Of a stretch of 64,000 nucleotides of DNA, positions 56,757 through 64,000 are shown piece by piece. Both the position numbers and the translations under genes were made by a program. The notes beneath the pieces were generated by a model that worked only from the letters and a program-made list of their open reading frames with translations, was not told the origin of the DNA and ran no database searches. How positions within the stretch are numbered: the first letter of the stretch is position 1; each line of letters begins with the position of its first letter. Origin of the DNA: JAPPHA01 sp963662815 (GTDB taxonomy: Bacteria; Pseudomonadota; Alphaproteobacteria; Rhodobacterales; Rhodobacteraceae); contig CAXXWA010000040.1 in assembly GCA_963662815.2 (NCBI GenBank), positions 1-64,000 on the forward strand, given 5' to 3'.

Positions 56757-58738
56757 CCGGCCTCCACTCCAGTGACTTGCCGGGCCCGTCTCCGGTTCGC
56801 GATGCCGAGGCGATAGCGTCTGTCCGAAAGACTGACGATTCCACCGAAAGCCATGACCGCCGCACCGAGCCAAATCCAGCTTGCGAACGGCTTGACGTAG
56901 GTTCGCACCACCCATTCGCCGTCATCCTGCCGGTCACCGAGCACGACGTAGAGGTCGCGCGTCAAGCCTACATCGATCGCAGCCTCTGTCGTCTGCATCC
57001 CCTGCACGAAGTAGATTCTTCGCTCGGGATGAAGCACGGCCACTGGCTGCCCGTTCCGGGACGCCAGAACGGTTCCCATGTCCGAACTGTAGTTCGCCCC
57101 GGCAACCGCATTGACGTTTAGAAGACGAAAGTCGTAACCGCTCAGACTGTATTGCCCTCCCGGACTCATCGCGCGGATGTCCTCCTGCTCCCAAGCGGTA
57201 ATGGCCGAAATCCCGAAAATGGCTATTCCCAGACCGGCGTGGGCAAGCGCCTTGCCCCAGTCGCCGCGCGGCAAGGACCGAAGCCCTGCCACTGTCGCGC
57301 GAAAGCCGCGCCGCCTGCGCCGGAGCCTCGCCAAGACTTCCCATCCGGCCCCGAAAACAAGCCATGTCGCGAGCATGGCGCCGAACGGCGCGAGCATGCG
57401 ACCTCCCGACTGGAGGCTCCAGGCCAGGACGCCAGCCGCAAAAGCAAGCGCGAGAACACCACGAAACATGTAGAGGGACCTGCCGACGCTCCCGCGTTTC
57501 CACGGCAATGCGGCCGCGACGGGAAGAACGACGGCGAGAAGCACGAAGAACGGCGTGAATGCGAGATCGAAGAACGGCGCGCCGACGGAGAGTTTCTTCC
57601 CCCAGACAAATTCCGCGACCAAGGGCCAGAGCGTGCCGAACAGCACGACGAAGGCGGCAACCGAAAGCAGCAGGTTGTTCACGACCAGGCCCGCCTCCCG
57701 GCTTGCCACGGCAAAGACGGAGTCCGTTCCCAGACCCCTGGCGCGCATGGCGTAGAGCAACAGGCTTCCACCCGTCGCCGCGGCGAAGATCGCGAGAATG
57801 AAGACGCCTCTTTGCGGGTCGTTGGCAAAGGCGTGAACGGAGGTCAGGACACCCGAACGCACAATGAAGGTGCCGGTCAGGGAAAACGCGAACGCGAGAA
57901 TGGCCAGCAGCACCGTCCAGCTCTTTAGTGCGTCTCTTTTCTCGACCACCACCGCAGAGTGAAGCAGCGCGGTGGCGACCAGCCAAGGGATGAAACTTGC
58001 GTTTTCCACCGGGTCCCAGAACCACCAGCCGCCCCAGCCGAGTTCGTAGTAGGCCCACCAAGACCCCATAGCGATGCCGATCGTCAGCGACGTCCAGGCG
58101 ACAAGCGTCCAGGGCCGGACCCAACGCGCCCAGGCCGCATCGACCCGGCCTTCGATGAGAGCCGCGACCGCAAAGCTGAACGTCAGCGACAGACCGACAT
58201 ATCCGACGTAGAGAAACGGCGGATGGAAGGCGAGGCCCGGGTCCTGCAGCAGCGGGTTCAGATCATTGCCGTCGATCGGAGGCAAGGCCGTCCGGGCAAA
58301 GGGATTCGAAGTGAACACCAGGAACGCAAGGAAAGCAGTTGAAATCATGGATTGAACGGAGAGAACCCGCGCCTTGAACGCCAGCGGAAGATTGTTTCCG
58401 AACCTTGCGACCAGAGCGCCGTAGGACACGAGGATCAGCACCCAGAGAAGCATGGAGCCTTCATGATTTCCCCAGACTCCGGTGACCTTGTAGAGCATGG
58501 GCTTCATCGAGTGCGAATTGTCAGCGACAAGGCGGACGGAGAAATCGGACGTGACGAACGCGTGCGTAAGGCCGCCGAACGCGATCGCTACGAGAGCAAA
58601 CTGAAGGATTGCTGCAGGCGCCGCGAACCGCATCCACGGCGTCCAGCGCATTGACGCGCCGACGAGCGGCACGATGCTCGCTGCGCCGGCGAGAAGAAGC
58701 GCCACCAGAACGGAAAAGTGCGAAAGTTCGGCGGTCAT
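56753..58738 (-). CDS. ccmF: Haem lyase CcmF/NrfE family subunit
   Basis: CcmF is the membrane haem ligase core of the Ccm (system I) pathway. The 661-residue protein has about 14 transmembrane segments and the tryptophan-rich haem-handling motif GWGGWWFWDPVENASF. MTAELSHFSVL at ATG 58738, after GGAAG, is the usual N-terminus. It lies between ccmE upstream and ccmH downstream, overlapping the latter by 4 bp. Confidence 0.96.
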   Translation of the reverse strand: MTAELSHFSVLVALLLAGAASIVPLVGASMRWTPWMRFAAPAAILQFALVAIAFGGLTHAFVTSDFSVRLVADNSHSMKPMLYKVTGVWGNHEGSMLLWVLILVSYGALVARFGNNLPLAFKARVLSVQSMISTAFLAFLVFTSNPFARTALPPIDGNDLNPLLQDPGLAFHPPFLYVGYVGLSLTFSFAVAALIEGRVDAAWARWVRPWTLVAWTSLTIGIAMGSWWAYYELGWGGWWFWDPVENASFIPWLVATALLHSAVVVEKRDALKSWTVLLAILAFAFSLTGTFIVRSGVLTSVHAFANDPQRGVFILAIFAAATGGSLLLYAMRARGLGTDSVFAVASREAGLVVNNLLLSVAAFVVLFGTLWPLVAEFVWGKKLSVGAPFFDLAFTPFFVLLAVVLPVAAALPWKRGSVGRSLYMFRGVLALAFAAGVLAWSLQSGGRMLAPFGAMLATWLVFGAGWEVLARLRRRRRGFRATVAGLRSLPRGDWGKALAHAGLGIAIFGISAITAWEQEDIRAMSPGGQYSLSGYDFRLLNVNAVAGANYSSDMGTVLASRNGQPVAVLHPERRIYFVQGMQTTEAAIDVGLTRDLYVVLGDRQDDGEWVVRTYVKPFASWIWLGAAVMAFGGIVSLSDRRYRLGIANRRRARQVTGVEAG

Positions 58739-58837
58739 GCGACTTCCGTGATCATTCCATGCCAGTATATCACCGCGCGAAACCCGCATGGAACCACGGA
58801 TTCCCCGACACGCCCGAGCGTGCGCTTCCGGATTCCT

Positions 58838-59281
58838 TCAGTTGGTCGGCTTGAAGAGCCCCTCTTCCTTGAGAATCTCGATGACCTCCTTCGGCATGTA
58901 GTTCTCATCATGCTTGGCCAGGATTTCGGTCGCAATGAATTCCCCGGACACGAGGCGGCCCGTGGCAACGACTCCCTGGCCTTCCCTAAAGAGGTCGGGA
59001 AGGATGCCTGTGTATGCGACCGGAAGGCTGTGCGACCCGTCAGTAACCCGGAACCTGACAACGCGGCCCTCCTTGACCAGGCTGCCGCTCTCGACAAGCC
59101 CTCCCAGCCTGAAGACTTCCCGCTCTCCGAGGTCGGGAAGCCCAACGACCTCGCTCGGGCTGCGAAAGTAGGCAATTCCCTCGCGAGCGGCGTAGCCGAT
59201 CATGACCGTTGCAAGCGCGAGCAGGACGACCGCCGCGCAGATGAGTTGAATTCGACGCCTTTTCCTGGTTCCGGCGGGCAT
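58838..59281 (-). CDS. ccmE: Cytochrome c maturation haem chaperone CcmE
   Basis: CcmE carries haem covalently in the periplasm to CcmF. The 147-residue protein has an N-terminal membrane anchor (about 12-31) and an OB-fold domain. The haem-binding residues are H124 and Y128 in LAKHDENYMP. It lies 9 bp after argC on the same strand. Confidence 0.96.
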   Translation of the reverse strand: MPAGTRKRRRIQLICAAVVLLALATVMIGYAAREGIAYFRSPSEVVGLPDLGEREVFRLGGLVESGSLVKEGRVVRFRVTDGSHSLPVAYTGILPDLFREGQGVVATGRLVSGEFIATEILAKHDENYMPKEVIEILKEEGLFKPTN

Positions 59282-59290
59282 CGCAACGTG

Positions 59291-60334
59291 TCACGGAAAC
59301 AGCGGCGCGGCCTCGAGACCCAGTACTTCGGGAAGGTCGAGCATCAGGTTGGCGTTTTGGACAGCCTGGCCGGAGGCGCCCTTAACTAGATTGTCCAGGG
59401 CAGAAAAAACGATCGCGCGGTTCCCGCGGCGGTCGGGCACGACGCCCAGATGACACCAGTTCGACCCGCGCACGTGGCGCGTCGCCGGCGTCTCGCCGAC
59501 GGGCAGCACGATGACGAACGGCTCGTGCCTGTACCGGTCCGCCAAGGCAGCATGCACCGCGCCAGCGTCACCCCTAACGTAGATCGTGGCGAGTATGCCG
59601 CGGTTCTGCGGCAGAAGATGCGGTGTGAACGTCGCGGTCACGCGCCGTCCGGCAACCTTGGAGAATTCCTGTTCGAACTCGGCAATGTGCCTGTGGCTCG
59701 CGACGTTGTAGGCTTGGAATCCCTCCGACACCTCGGCGTGCAGCATCCCCTCCCTCGGGGCCCGCCCGGCTCCCGACACGCCGGTCGCGAGGTCGATCAC
59801 GATCTCTTCCGGATCGATCACGCCGGCCTCGAGAAGCGGAAGCACCGGGATAAGGCCTGTAGCGGCGTTGCAACCCGTGCCCGCCACCAGACGGGCTTTC
59901 CTGATGTCGTCGCGGTAGTATTCCGTGAGACCGTAAACCGCATCTTCCAGAAGCTCGGTCGCTGTGTGCTCGAGACCGTACCATTCCCGATAGACATCCG
60001 CGTCGCGGAGGCGGAAGTCGGCCGAGAGATCCACGACCTTCATCGTGGACGGCAAAAGCCTGACCGCGTGCTGGCTGGTCGCATGCGGAAGCGCACTGAA
60101 GACTAGATCGACATCGGAGAGGTCGATGTCATCCATAGTCGCGAGCCCTGGAAGGTCGAGATGGCGGAGGTGCGGGAATACCTGGCCCATCGACAGGCCG
60201 GCCTTCCGGTCCGCAGTCATTGCAGTAATCGACATGCTTGGATGGGTCGAAATCAGCCGGACGAGTTCCGCGCCGGTGTAGCCGCTCGCGCCCAGGATCG
60301 CGACATTCCTGACCTTGGAATTCTCGGTCGGCAC
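59291..60334 (-). CDS. argC: N-acetyl-gamma-glutamyl-phosphate reductase
   Basis: ArgC catalyses the third step of arginine synthesis, reducing acetylglutamyl phosphate with NADPH. The 347-residue protein has the Rossmann motif GASGYTGAELVRL and the catalytic cysteine in AGTGCNAATGLIP. It lies between rpsI and ccmE, the usual Rhodobacteraceae order. Confidence 0.96.
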   Translation of the reverse strand: MPTENSKVRNVAILGASGYTGAELVRLISTHPSMSITAMTADRKAGLSMGQVFPHLRHLDLPGLATMDDIDLSDVDLVFSALPHATSQHAVRLLPSTMKVVDLSADFRLRDADVYREWYGLEHTATELLEDAVYGLTEYYRDDIRKARLVAGTGCNAATGLIPVLPLLEAGVIDPEEIVIDLATGVSGAGRAPREGMLHAEVSEGFQAYNVASHRHIAEFEQEFSKVAGRRVTATFTPHLLPQNRGILATIYVRGDAGAVHAALADRYRHEPFVIVLPVGETPATRHVRGSNWCHLGVVPDRRGNRAIVFSALDNLVKGASGQAVQNANLMLDLPEVLGLEAAPLFP

Positions 60335-60546
60335 TGGACTCTCCAGAGTTCAACTGCAGTCGGGCTTACGGCAATCCCGCTTCCCGCGCAACGCATCCGA
60401 GACCGCCTGCAATTCTATGCGGCGGGGCTGTCAGAACCCGTTGCGGCAATTCCGTTCCTGCGAAAGGGATCAAGTGCCCTGCCCGCCTCCACGAAGTACC
60501 CTTGGCCGAATTCCGGTGTCTCCTATGTCCCGAAGCGAGGGCCGCA

Positions 60547-61044
60547 TCAGCGTTTCGAGAACTGGAAGCTCCTTCGCGCCTTGCGCTTGCCGTACTTCTT
60601 TCTTTCCACGACCCTTGCATCCCGGGTCAGGAAGCCGGCCGCCTTCAGCGCCGGCCGCAGCGACGGTTCGTAGAATTGCAGCGCCTTCGAGATCCCGTGC
60701 TTAACGGCACCGGCCTGACCAGAAAGTCCGCCGCCCTTTACGGTCGCTTGAACATCGAATTCATCCTTGACGCCGGCCACGTCGAAAGGCTGGCGAAGCA
60801 CCATCTGCAGCACCGGACGGGCGAAATATTCGTTCATGTCCTTGCCGTTCACGGTGACCCGTCCGGATCCCGGTTTGATCCACACGCGCGCAACCGCATC
60901 CTTGCGCTTCCCTGTTGCATATGACCGGCCAAGATGGTCTCGAACCGGTTCCCGCCGGGCTTCGATGTCATCGGTTGCATCAACGCCCGGCTCCAGACCG
61001 GCCCCTTCCTGCAGGTCGGCCATCGATCTGATCGGCTCCCTCAT
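60547..61044 (-). CDS. rpsI: 30S ribosomal protein S9
   Basis: This is small-subunit protein uS9. The 165 residues include an N-terminal extension of about 38 residues typical of alphaproteobacteria, then YATGKRKDAVARVWIKPG and the C-terminal KYGKRKARRSFQFSKR, which reaches the P-site tRNA. The ATG overlaps the rplM stop by 4 bp. Confidence 0.97.
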   Translation of the reverse strand: MREPIRSMADLQEGAGLEPGVDATDDIEARREPVRDHLGRSYATGKRKDAVARVWIKPGSGRVTVNGKDMNEYFARPVLQMVLRQPFDVAGVKDEFDVQATVKGGGLSGQAGAVKHGISKALQFYEPSLRPALKAAGFLTRDARVVERKKYGKRKARRSFQFSKR

Positions 61045-61511
61045 GTTCTCGCCCTCCGCGTGTTCTTGCGGTTCATTGATGCGACATCCAGCAGTTCCGG
61101 ATTCTGGGCTGCGTGCGGGTGCTCCGGCCCGGCGTAGACGCGCAGGTTGGTGAGCTGCCGCCTGCTCAACGGGCCTCCCGGGAGCATGCGCCGCACGGCG
61201 CGCGTAACAAGGCGCTCCGGATGCTTGCCCGAAAGAATCTGGCCCGATGTCCGGCTCTTGATGCCGCCGGGGTATCCCGTATGCCAGTAGTGCACCTTGT
61301 CGGTGCGCTTCCTGCCGGTCAGCTGGACCTTGCCGGCGTTGACGACGATCACGTTGTCGCCCATGTCCATGGACGCGGTGAAGGTCGCCTTGTGCTTGCC
61401 TCGAAGCAAACCGGCGATAATCGATGCCAGGCGGCCGAGGACAACGCCCTCCGCATCGATCAGAATCCACTTCTTCTCGATATCAGACGGCTTCGCGGAA
61501 AACGTCTTCAT
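61041..61511 (-). CDS. rplM: 50S ribosomal protein L13
   Basis: This is large-subunit protein uL13. The 156-residue protein starts MKTFSAKPSDIEKKWILID at ATG 61511, after GGGGTGACC, and contains LLRGKHKATFTASMD and VYAGPEHPHAAQNPE. It is co-transcribed with rpsI through a 4-bp overlap. Confidence 0.97.
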   Translation of the reverse strand: MKTFSAKPSDIEKKWILIDAEGVVLGRLASIIAGLLRGKHKATFTASMDMGDNVIVVNAGKVQLTGRKRTDKVHYWHTGYPGGIKSRTSGQILSGKHPERLVTRAVRRMLPGGPLSRRQLTNLRVYAGPEHPHAAQNPELLDVASMNRKNTRRART

Positions 61512-61661
61512 ATGGTCACCCCGAAACAGATACAGGCGGACCGCGCCCGCAACCAGACGCGTGTCTAGCGTTGGCGAAATTGATGTCAACGCCGAATTCC
61601 AATGCCTGTCGTCAAATTGGGGAAATTTTCCGCATAGAATTAGAAGTTTAGGAATGCGGTA

Positions 61662-62093
61662 TCATTTTACCTCACTTTCGGAGGTTGGAATCGCATACGT
61701 CAGGACCGCATGTGCGACCGGGTCGGCGATGCCGCCCGAGAAGACTCCGACCTCGCCAACGACAAGTGTCCTGCCGACCTTCAGCAACCGAGCCCTGGCG
61801 CACAGGTCCCGGGCGGGAGGCTTTCGCATGAAGTTGATCGTGCAATTCGTGGTCACCGCCAGCGCCACCGGCCCGAGACGGGAAAGTATGGCGACGTAGA
61901 CAGCCACGTCCGCCGCCGCGAATATGGACGGACCCGACACCGTGCCGCCCGGGCGGAGATGCGCATCCCCGACCCTGAGGCGGACGACGGTCTCCTCGAG
62001 TGTCAGGGCCTCCACGACGACATGGTCCGCCACTTGCGGAAATTCCTCCCGGAGAAACTCTTCCGTTTCTACGACGGTCATTTTCAGTTGCAT
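61662..62093 (-). CDS. PaaI family hotdog-fold thioesterase
   Basis: The product is a 143-residue hotdog-fold acyl-CoA thioesterase of the PaaI type. The active-site region reads LRPGGTVSGPSIFAAADVAV, followed by TTNCTINFMRKP. ATG 62093 after GGAAG was chosen; ATG 62081 is close by. It is divergent from an enoyl-CoA hydratase gene, and both may act on acyl-CoA metabolism. Confidence 0.9.
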   Translation of the reverse strand: MQLKMTVVETEEFLREEFPQVADHVVVEALTLEETVVRLRVGDAHLRPGGTVSGPSIFAAADVAVYVAILSRLGPVALAVTTNCTINFMRKPPARDLCARARLLKVGRTLVVGEVGVFSGGIADPVAHAVLTYAIPTSESEVK

Positions 62094-62166
62094 CTGCCGA
62101 CTTCCGTTTTGTCGCTGACGGGCATACCTTGCGCAAAGGGACGTCCCGGACAACACGGAATTCGCC

Positions 62167-62961
62167 ATGACTGACAACATTCTGCTCAGGGAAAACGCGG
62201 GCGCCGTTGCCCTGCTGACTCTCAATAACCCGAGGTCGCTGAACGCCCTTTCGGAAGCGATGCTTGATGCGCTGAGCGCCGAGTTTTCCCGTCTCGCGGA
62301 CGACGAGAGAACACGAGCGGTTGTCCTCAGGGGAAGCGGGAGGGCCTTCTGCGCCGGCCACGACCTCAAGGAAATGACCGCCGGGCGGCAGGCGGAGGAC
62401 GGAGGCCGCGCCTACTTCCGCATGCTGTTCGACAAGTGCGCGGCGATGATGGCTTGCATTCGGGACCTGCCGCAGCCGGTCATCGCTCAAGTGCACGGCC
62501 TCGCGACTGCGGCCGGTTGCCAGCTGGTTGCAAGCTGCGACCTCGCGGTCGCGGCCGAGGGAACCCGTTTCGGCGTGAACGGGGTCGACATCGGTCTGTT
62601 CTGTTCGACGCCCATGGTCGCACTCAGCCGCAATGTCCCTGTCAAGCACGCGTTCGAAATGCTGACGACGGGGGAGTTCTTCGAGGCCCGCCGCGCCCGC
62701 GAGATCGGTCTCGTCAACCGGGTGCTGCCGGAAGACCAGCTTGACGAAGGCGCTCTCGAATTGGCGTCGAAAATCGCGGGAAAGCTTGGCGCGGCAGTCA
62801 GGATTGGCAAGCGGGCCTACTACCGGCAACTCGAAATGGGACTTGCCGACGCCTACGCCTATACCGGGGAGGTGATGACGGAGAACATGCTCCACCGCGA
62901 TACCGAGGAAGGCATCGCGGCATTCGTTGAGAAACGCGCGCCGAGGTGGGATCAGCCGTGA
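62167..62961 (+). CDS. Enoyl-CoA hydratase/isomerase family protein
   Basis: The product is a 264-residue crotonase-fold enzyme. Oxyanion-hole segments are FCAGHDLKEM and QVHGLATAAGCQLVASCDL. The glutamate positions of classical hydratases are not both evident, so hydratase activity is not certain; it resembles ECHDC3-type proteins. Its 3' end is 19 bp from the convergent carboxypeptidase gene. Confidence 0.9.
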   Translation: MTDNILLRENAGAVALLTLNNPRSLNALSEAMLDALSAEFSRLADDERTRAVVLRGSGRAFCAGHDLKEMTAGRQAEDGGRAYFRMLFDKCAAMMACIRDLPQPVIAQVHGLATAAGCQLVASCDLAVAAEGTRFGVNGVDIGLFCSTPMVALSRNVPVKHAFEMLTTGEFFEARRAREIGLVNRVLPEDQLDEGALELASKIAGKLGAAVRIGKRAYYRQLEMGLADAYAYTGEVMTENMLHRDTEEGIAAFVEKRAPRWDQP

Positions 62962-62980
62962 CCCGGCGAGGGGCTCCTGT

Positions 62981-64000
62981 TCAACAGTCGTAGAGCGCGC
63001 CGAACTTCCGCTCGAGGTAGTCGAGAAGCGCAGCCTCGTCGGGCAGGCGGCCGATGGCCTCCGACATCAGCTGCGCCGGCATCATGGACCGGCCGTGCCG
63101 GTGCACCCGGTTGCGCAGCCATTCGCGGAGCGCATCCGTATCTCCCCTGGCCAACTGGCCGTCGAGTTCGGGTACGTCACGCCGAAGGCAGGCATGCAGT
63201 TCTCCCGCGTAGACGTTTCCAAGCGAATAGGTCGGAAAGTATCCGAACAATCCGGCGGCCCAGTGCGCATCCTGAAGCACGCCGTTCGCAGCATTGTCGA
63301 CCTCGAAGCCGAAGTCCTCGCGAAAGCGGTCGTTCCACGCGGCTTCGAGGTCCCCGACGCCGAGATCCCCGGAAATCAGCGCGCGTTCGAGGTCGAAGCG
63401 GAGCATCACGTGCAGATTGTACTGCACCTCGTCCGACTCGGTCCGGATGCAGCCCTTCGCGACGTTGTTGACCGCACGGTAGAGGGTGTCAGGTCCGTCG
63501 AGCCCGAAATCATCGAACCTGTTCCGCATGCGCCCGAAGAGGTATTCGCAGAATGCCCGGCTTCGCCCGATCTGGTTTTCCAGAATCCGGCTCTGCGATT
63601 CGTGCACGCCCATGCTCGCGCCGGTCCCGAGGATCCCCTGCGCGAGCGACGGGTCAACGCCCTGTTCGTAGAGCGCGTGCCCGGTCTCGTGAATCGTGGC
63701 GTAGATGCAACCGAAGGGATCGCTTTCATCGACCCGCGTCGTGATCCGGACGTCGCTTCCGGACCCCGAGGAAAACGGATGAACGCTGGTGTCGATCCGT
63801 CCGCGCGACCAGTCGTAGCCGAAGGAGCTCGCAAGTTCGCGCGCAAGGGCGAGTTGCACGTCCTCGGGGAAGAATGCCTCGACGACCGGCTGTTCGCGAC
63901 CGGTGTCGCGGATGCGTGACAGCAGGCGAACGAGTCCCCGGCGCAGCCCCTTGAACCGGCGTTCAATTTCCGCCGCGCCCGTACCTGGTTCAAACTCGGC
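62981..64000 (-). CDS. M32 family carboxypeptidase, cut by the window edge
   Basis: The C-terminal 339 or so residues of an M32 (carboxypeptidase Taq) metallopeptidase are present. The zinc motif is HETGH in IHETGHALYEQGV, and SVHPFSSGSGSDVRITTR is the conserved block upstream. The frame stays open to base 64000, where it reads AEFEPGTGAAEIERRFKGLR, so the N-terminal third lies outside the window. The enzyme removes C-terminal residues from peptides in the cytoplasm. Confidence 0.93.
   Translation of the reverse strand, partial: AEFEPGTGAAEIERRFKGLRRGLVRLLSRIRDTGREQPVVEAFFPEDVQLALARELASSFGYDWSRGRIDTSVHPFSSGSGSDVRITTRVDESDPFGCIYATIHETGHALYEQGVDPSLAQGILGTGASMGVHESQSRILENQIGRSRAFCEYLFGRMRNRFDDFGLDGPDTLYRAVNNVAKGCIRTESDEVQYNLHVMLRFDLERALISGDLGVGDLEAAWNDRFREDFGFEVDNAANGVLQDAHWAAGLFGYFPTYSLGNVYAGELHACLRRDVPELDGQLARGDTDALREWLRNRVHRHGRSMMPAQLMSEAIGRLPDEAALLDYLERKFGALYDC

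Overview
The window is 64 kb of GC-rich bacterial chromosome, almost certainly from an alphaproteobacterium of the Rhodobacteraceae/roseobacter type. The evidence is gene content and order: nnrD-glnB-glnA; trpE..trpGDC-moaC-moeA-lexA..gltX-gltA; rplM-rpsI-argC-ccmE-ccmF-ccmH; a DUF2155-mlaD-NDUFA12 group; a GAAC-N7-GAAC LexA operator; and a DMSP lyase of the DddP type. DMSP cleavage points to a marine life style. The many decayed mobile and defence-gene fragments would suit a host-associated or slowly decaying genome, but that is inference.

Layout. 1-7.8 kb: rne (frame broken), a BepA-like M48 protease, a DsbA-family oxidoreductase, accB, accC, aat. 7.8-12.8 kb, minus strand: DUF2155, mlaD (frame broken), NDUFA12 homologue, clpX, clpP, tig, tRNA-Leu(UAG). 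13-16.6 kb: nnrD (minus), glnB, glnA. 16.6-18.2 kb: remnants, including an IS4-type transposase tail. 18.2-27.8 kb, metabolic accessory island: dddP, then a carbohydrate ABC transporter (minus) divergent from IclR regulator, Gfo/Idh/MocA oxidoreductase and an IlvD/Edd dehydratase. 27.8-33.6 kb: decayed Fic gene, MATE exporter, decayed AAA-type ATPase. 33.6-45.5 kb: parE, a PLP aminotransferase, ppiD-trpE, trpG-trpD-trpC-moaC-moeA. 45.5-51.9 kb, second plastic zone: SGNH hydrolase, coiled-coil ORF, AbiEii and DUF6788 fragments, lexA with its SOS box, an inactivated IS1595-type transposase, and a two-gene restriction-modification cassette. 51.9-64 kb: gltX, gltA, crotonase, cytochrome c maturation genes, argC, rpsI, rplM, thioesterase, crotonase, and an M32 carboxypeptidase cut by the right edge.

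How it fits together. Most of the window is a housekeeping backbone with short overlaps (4-bp ATGA/GTGA couplings at mlaD/DUF2155, ppiD/trpE, trpG/trpD, trpD/trpC, moaC/moeA, ccmF/ccmH, rplM/rpsI). Accessory material sits at a few boundaries. The most interesting insertion is between lexA and gltX. In relatives I expect comEC there; here there is an IS1595 relic followed by a DNA methyltransferase and a PD-(D/E)xK-like nuclease overlapping by 4 bp. It is a candidate type II restriction-modification system whose nuclease I cannot assign to a family.

Caution. Single-base deletions interrupt rne, mlaD, a fic remnant and a DUF6788 remnant, three of them consistent with a homopolymer one base short. 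For rne and mlaD a sequencing or assembly error is as likely as real mutation.
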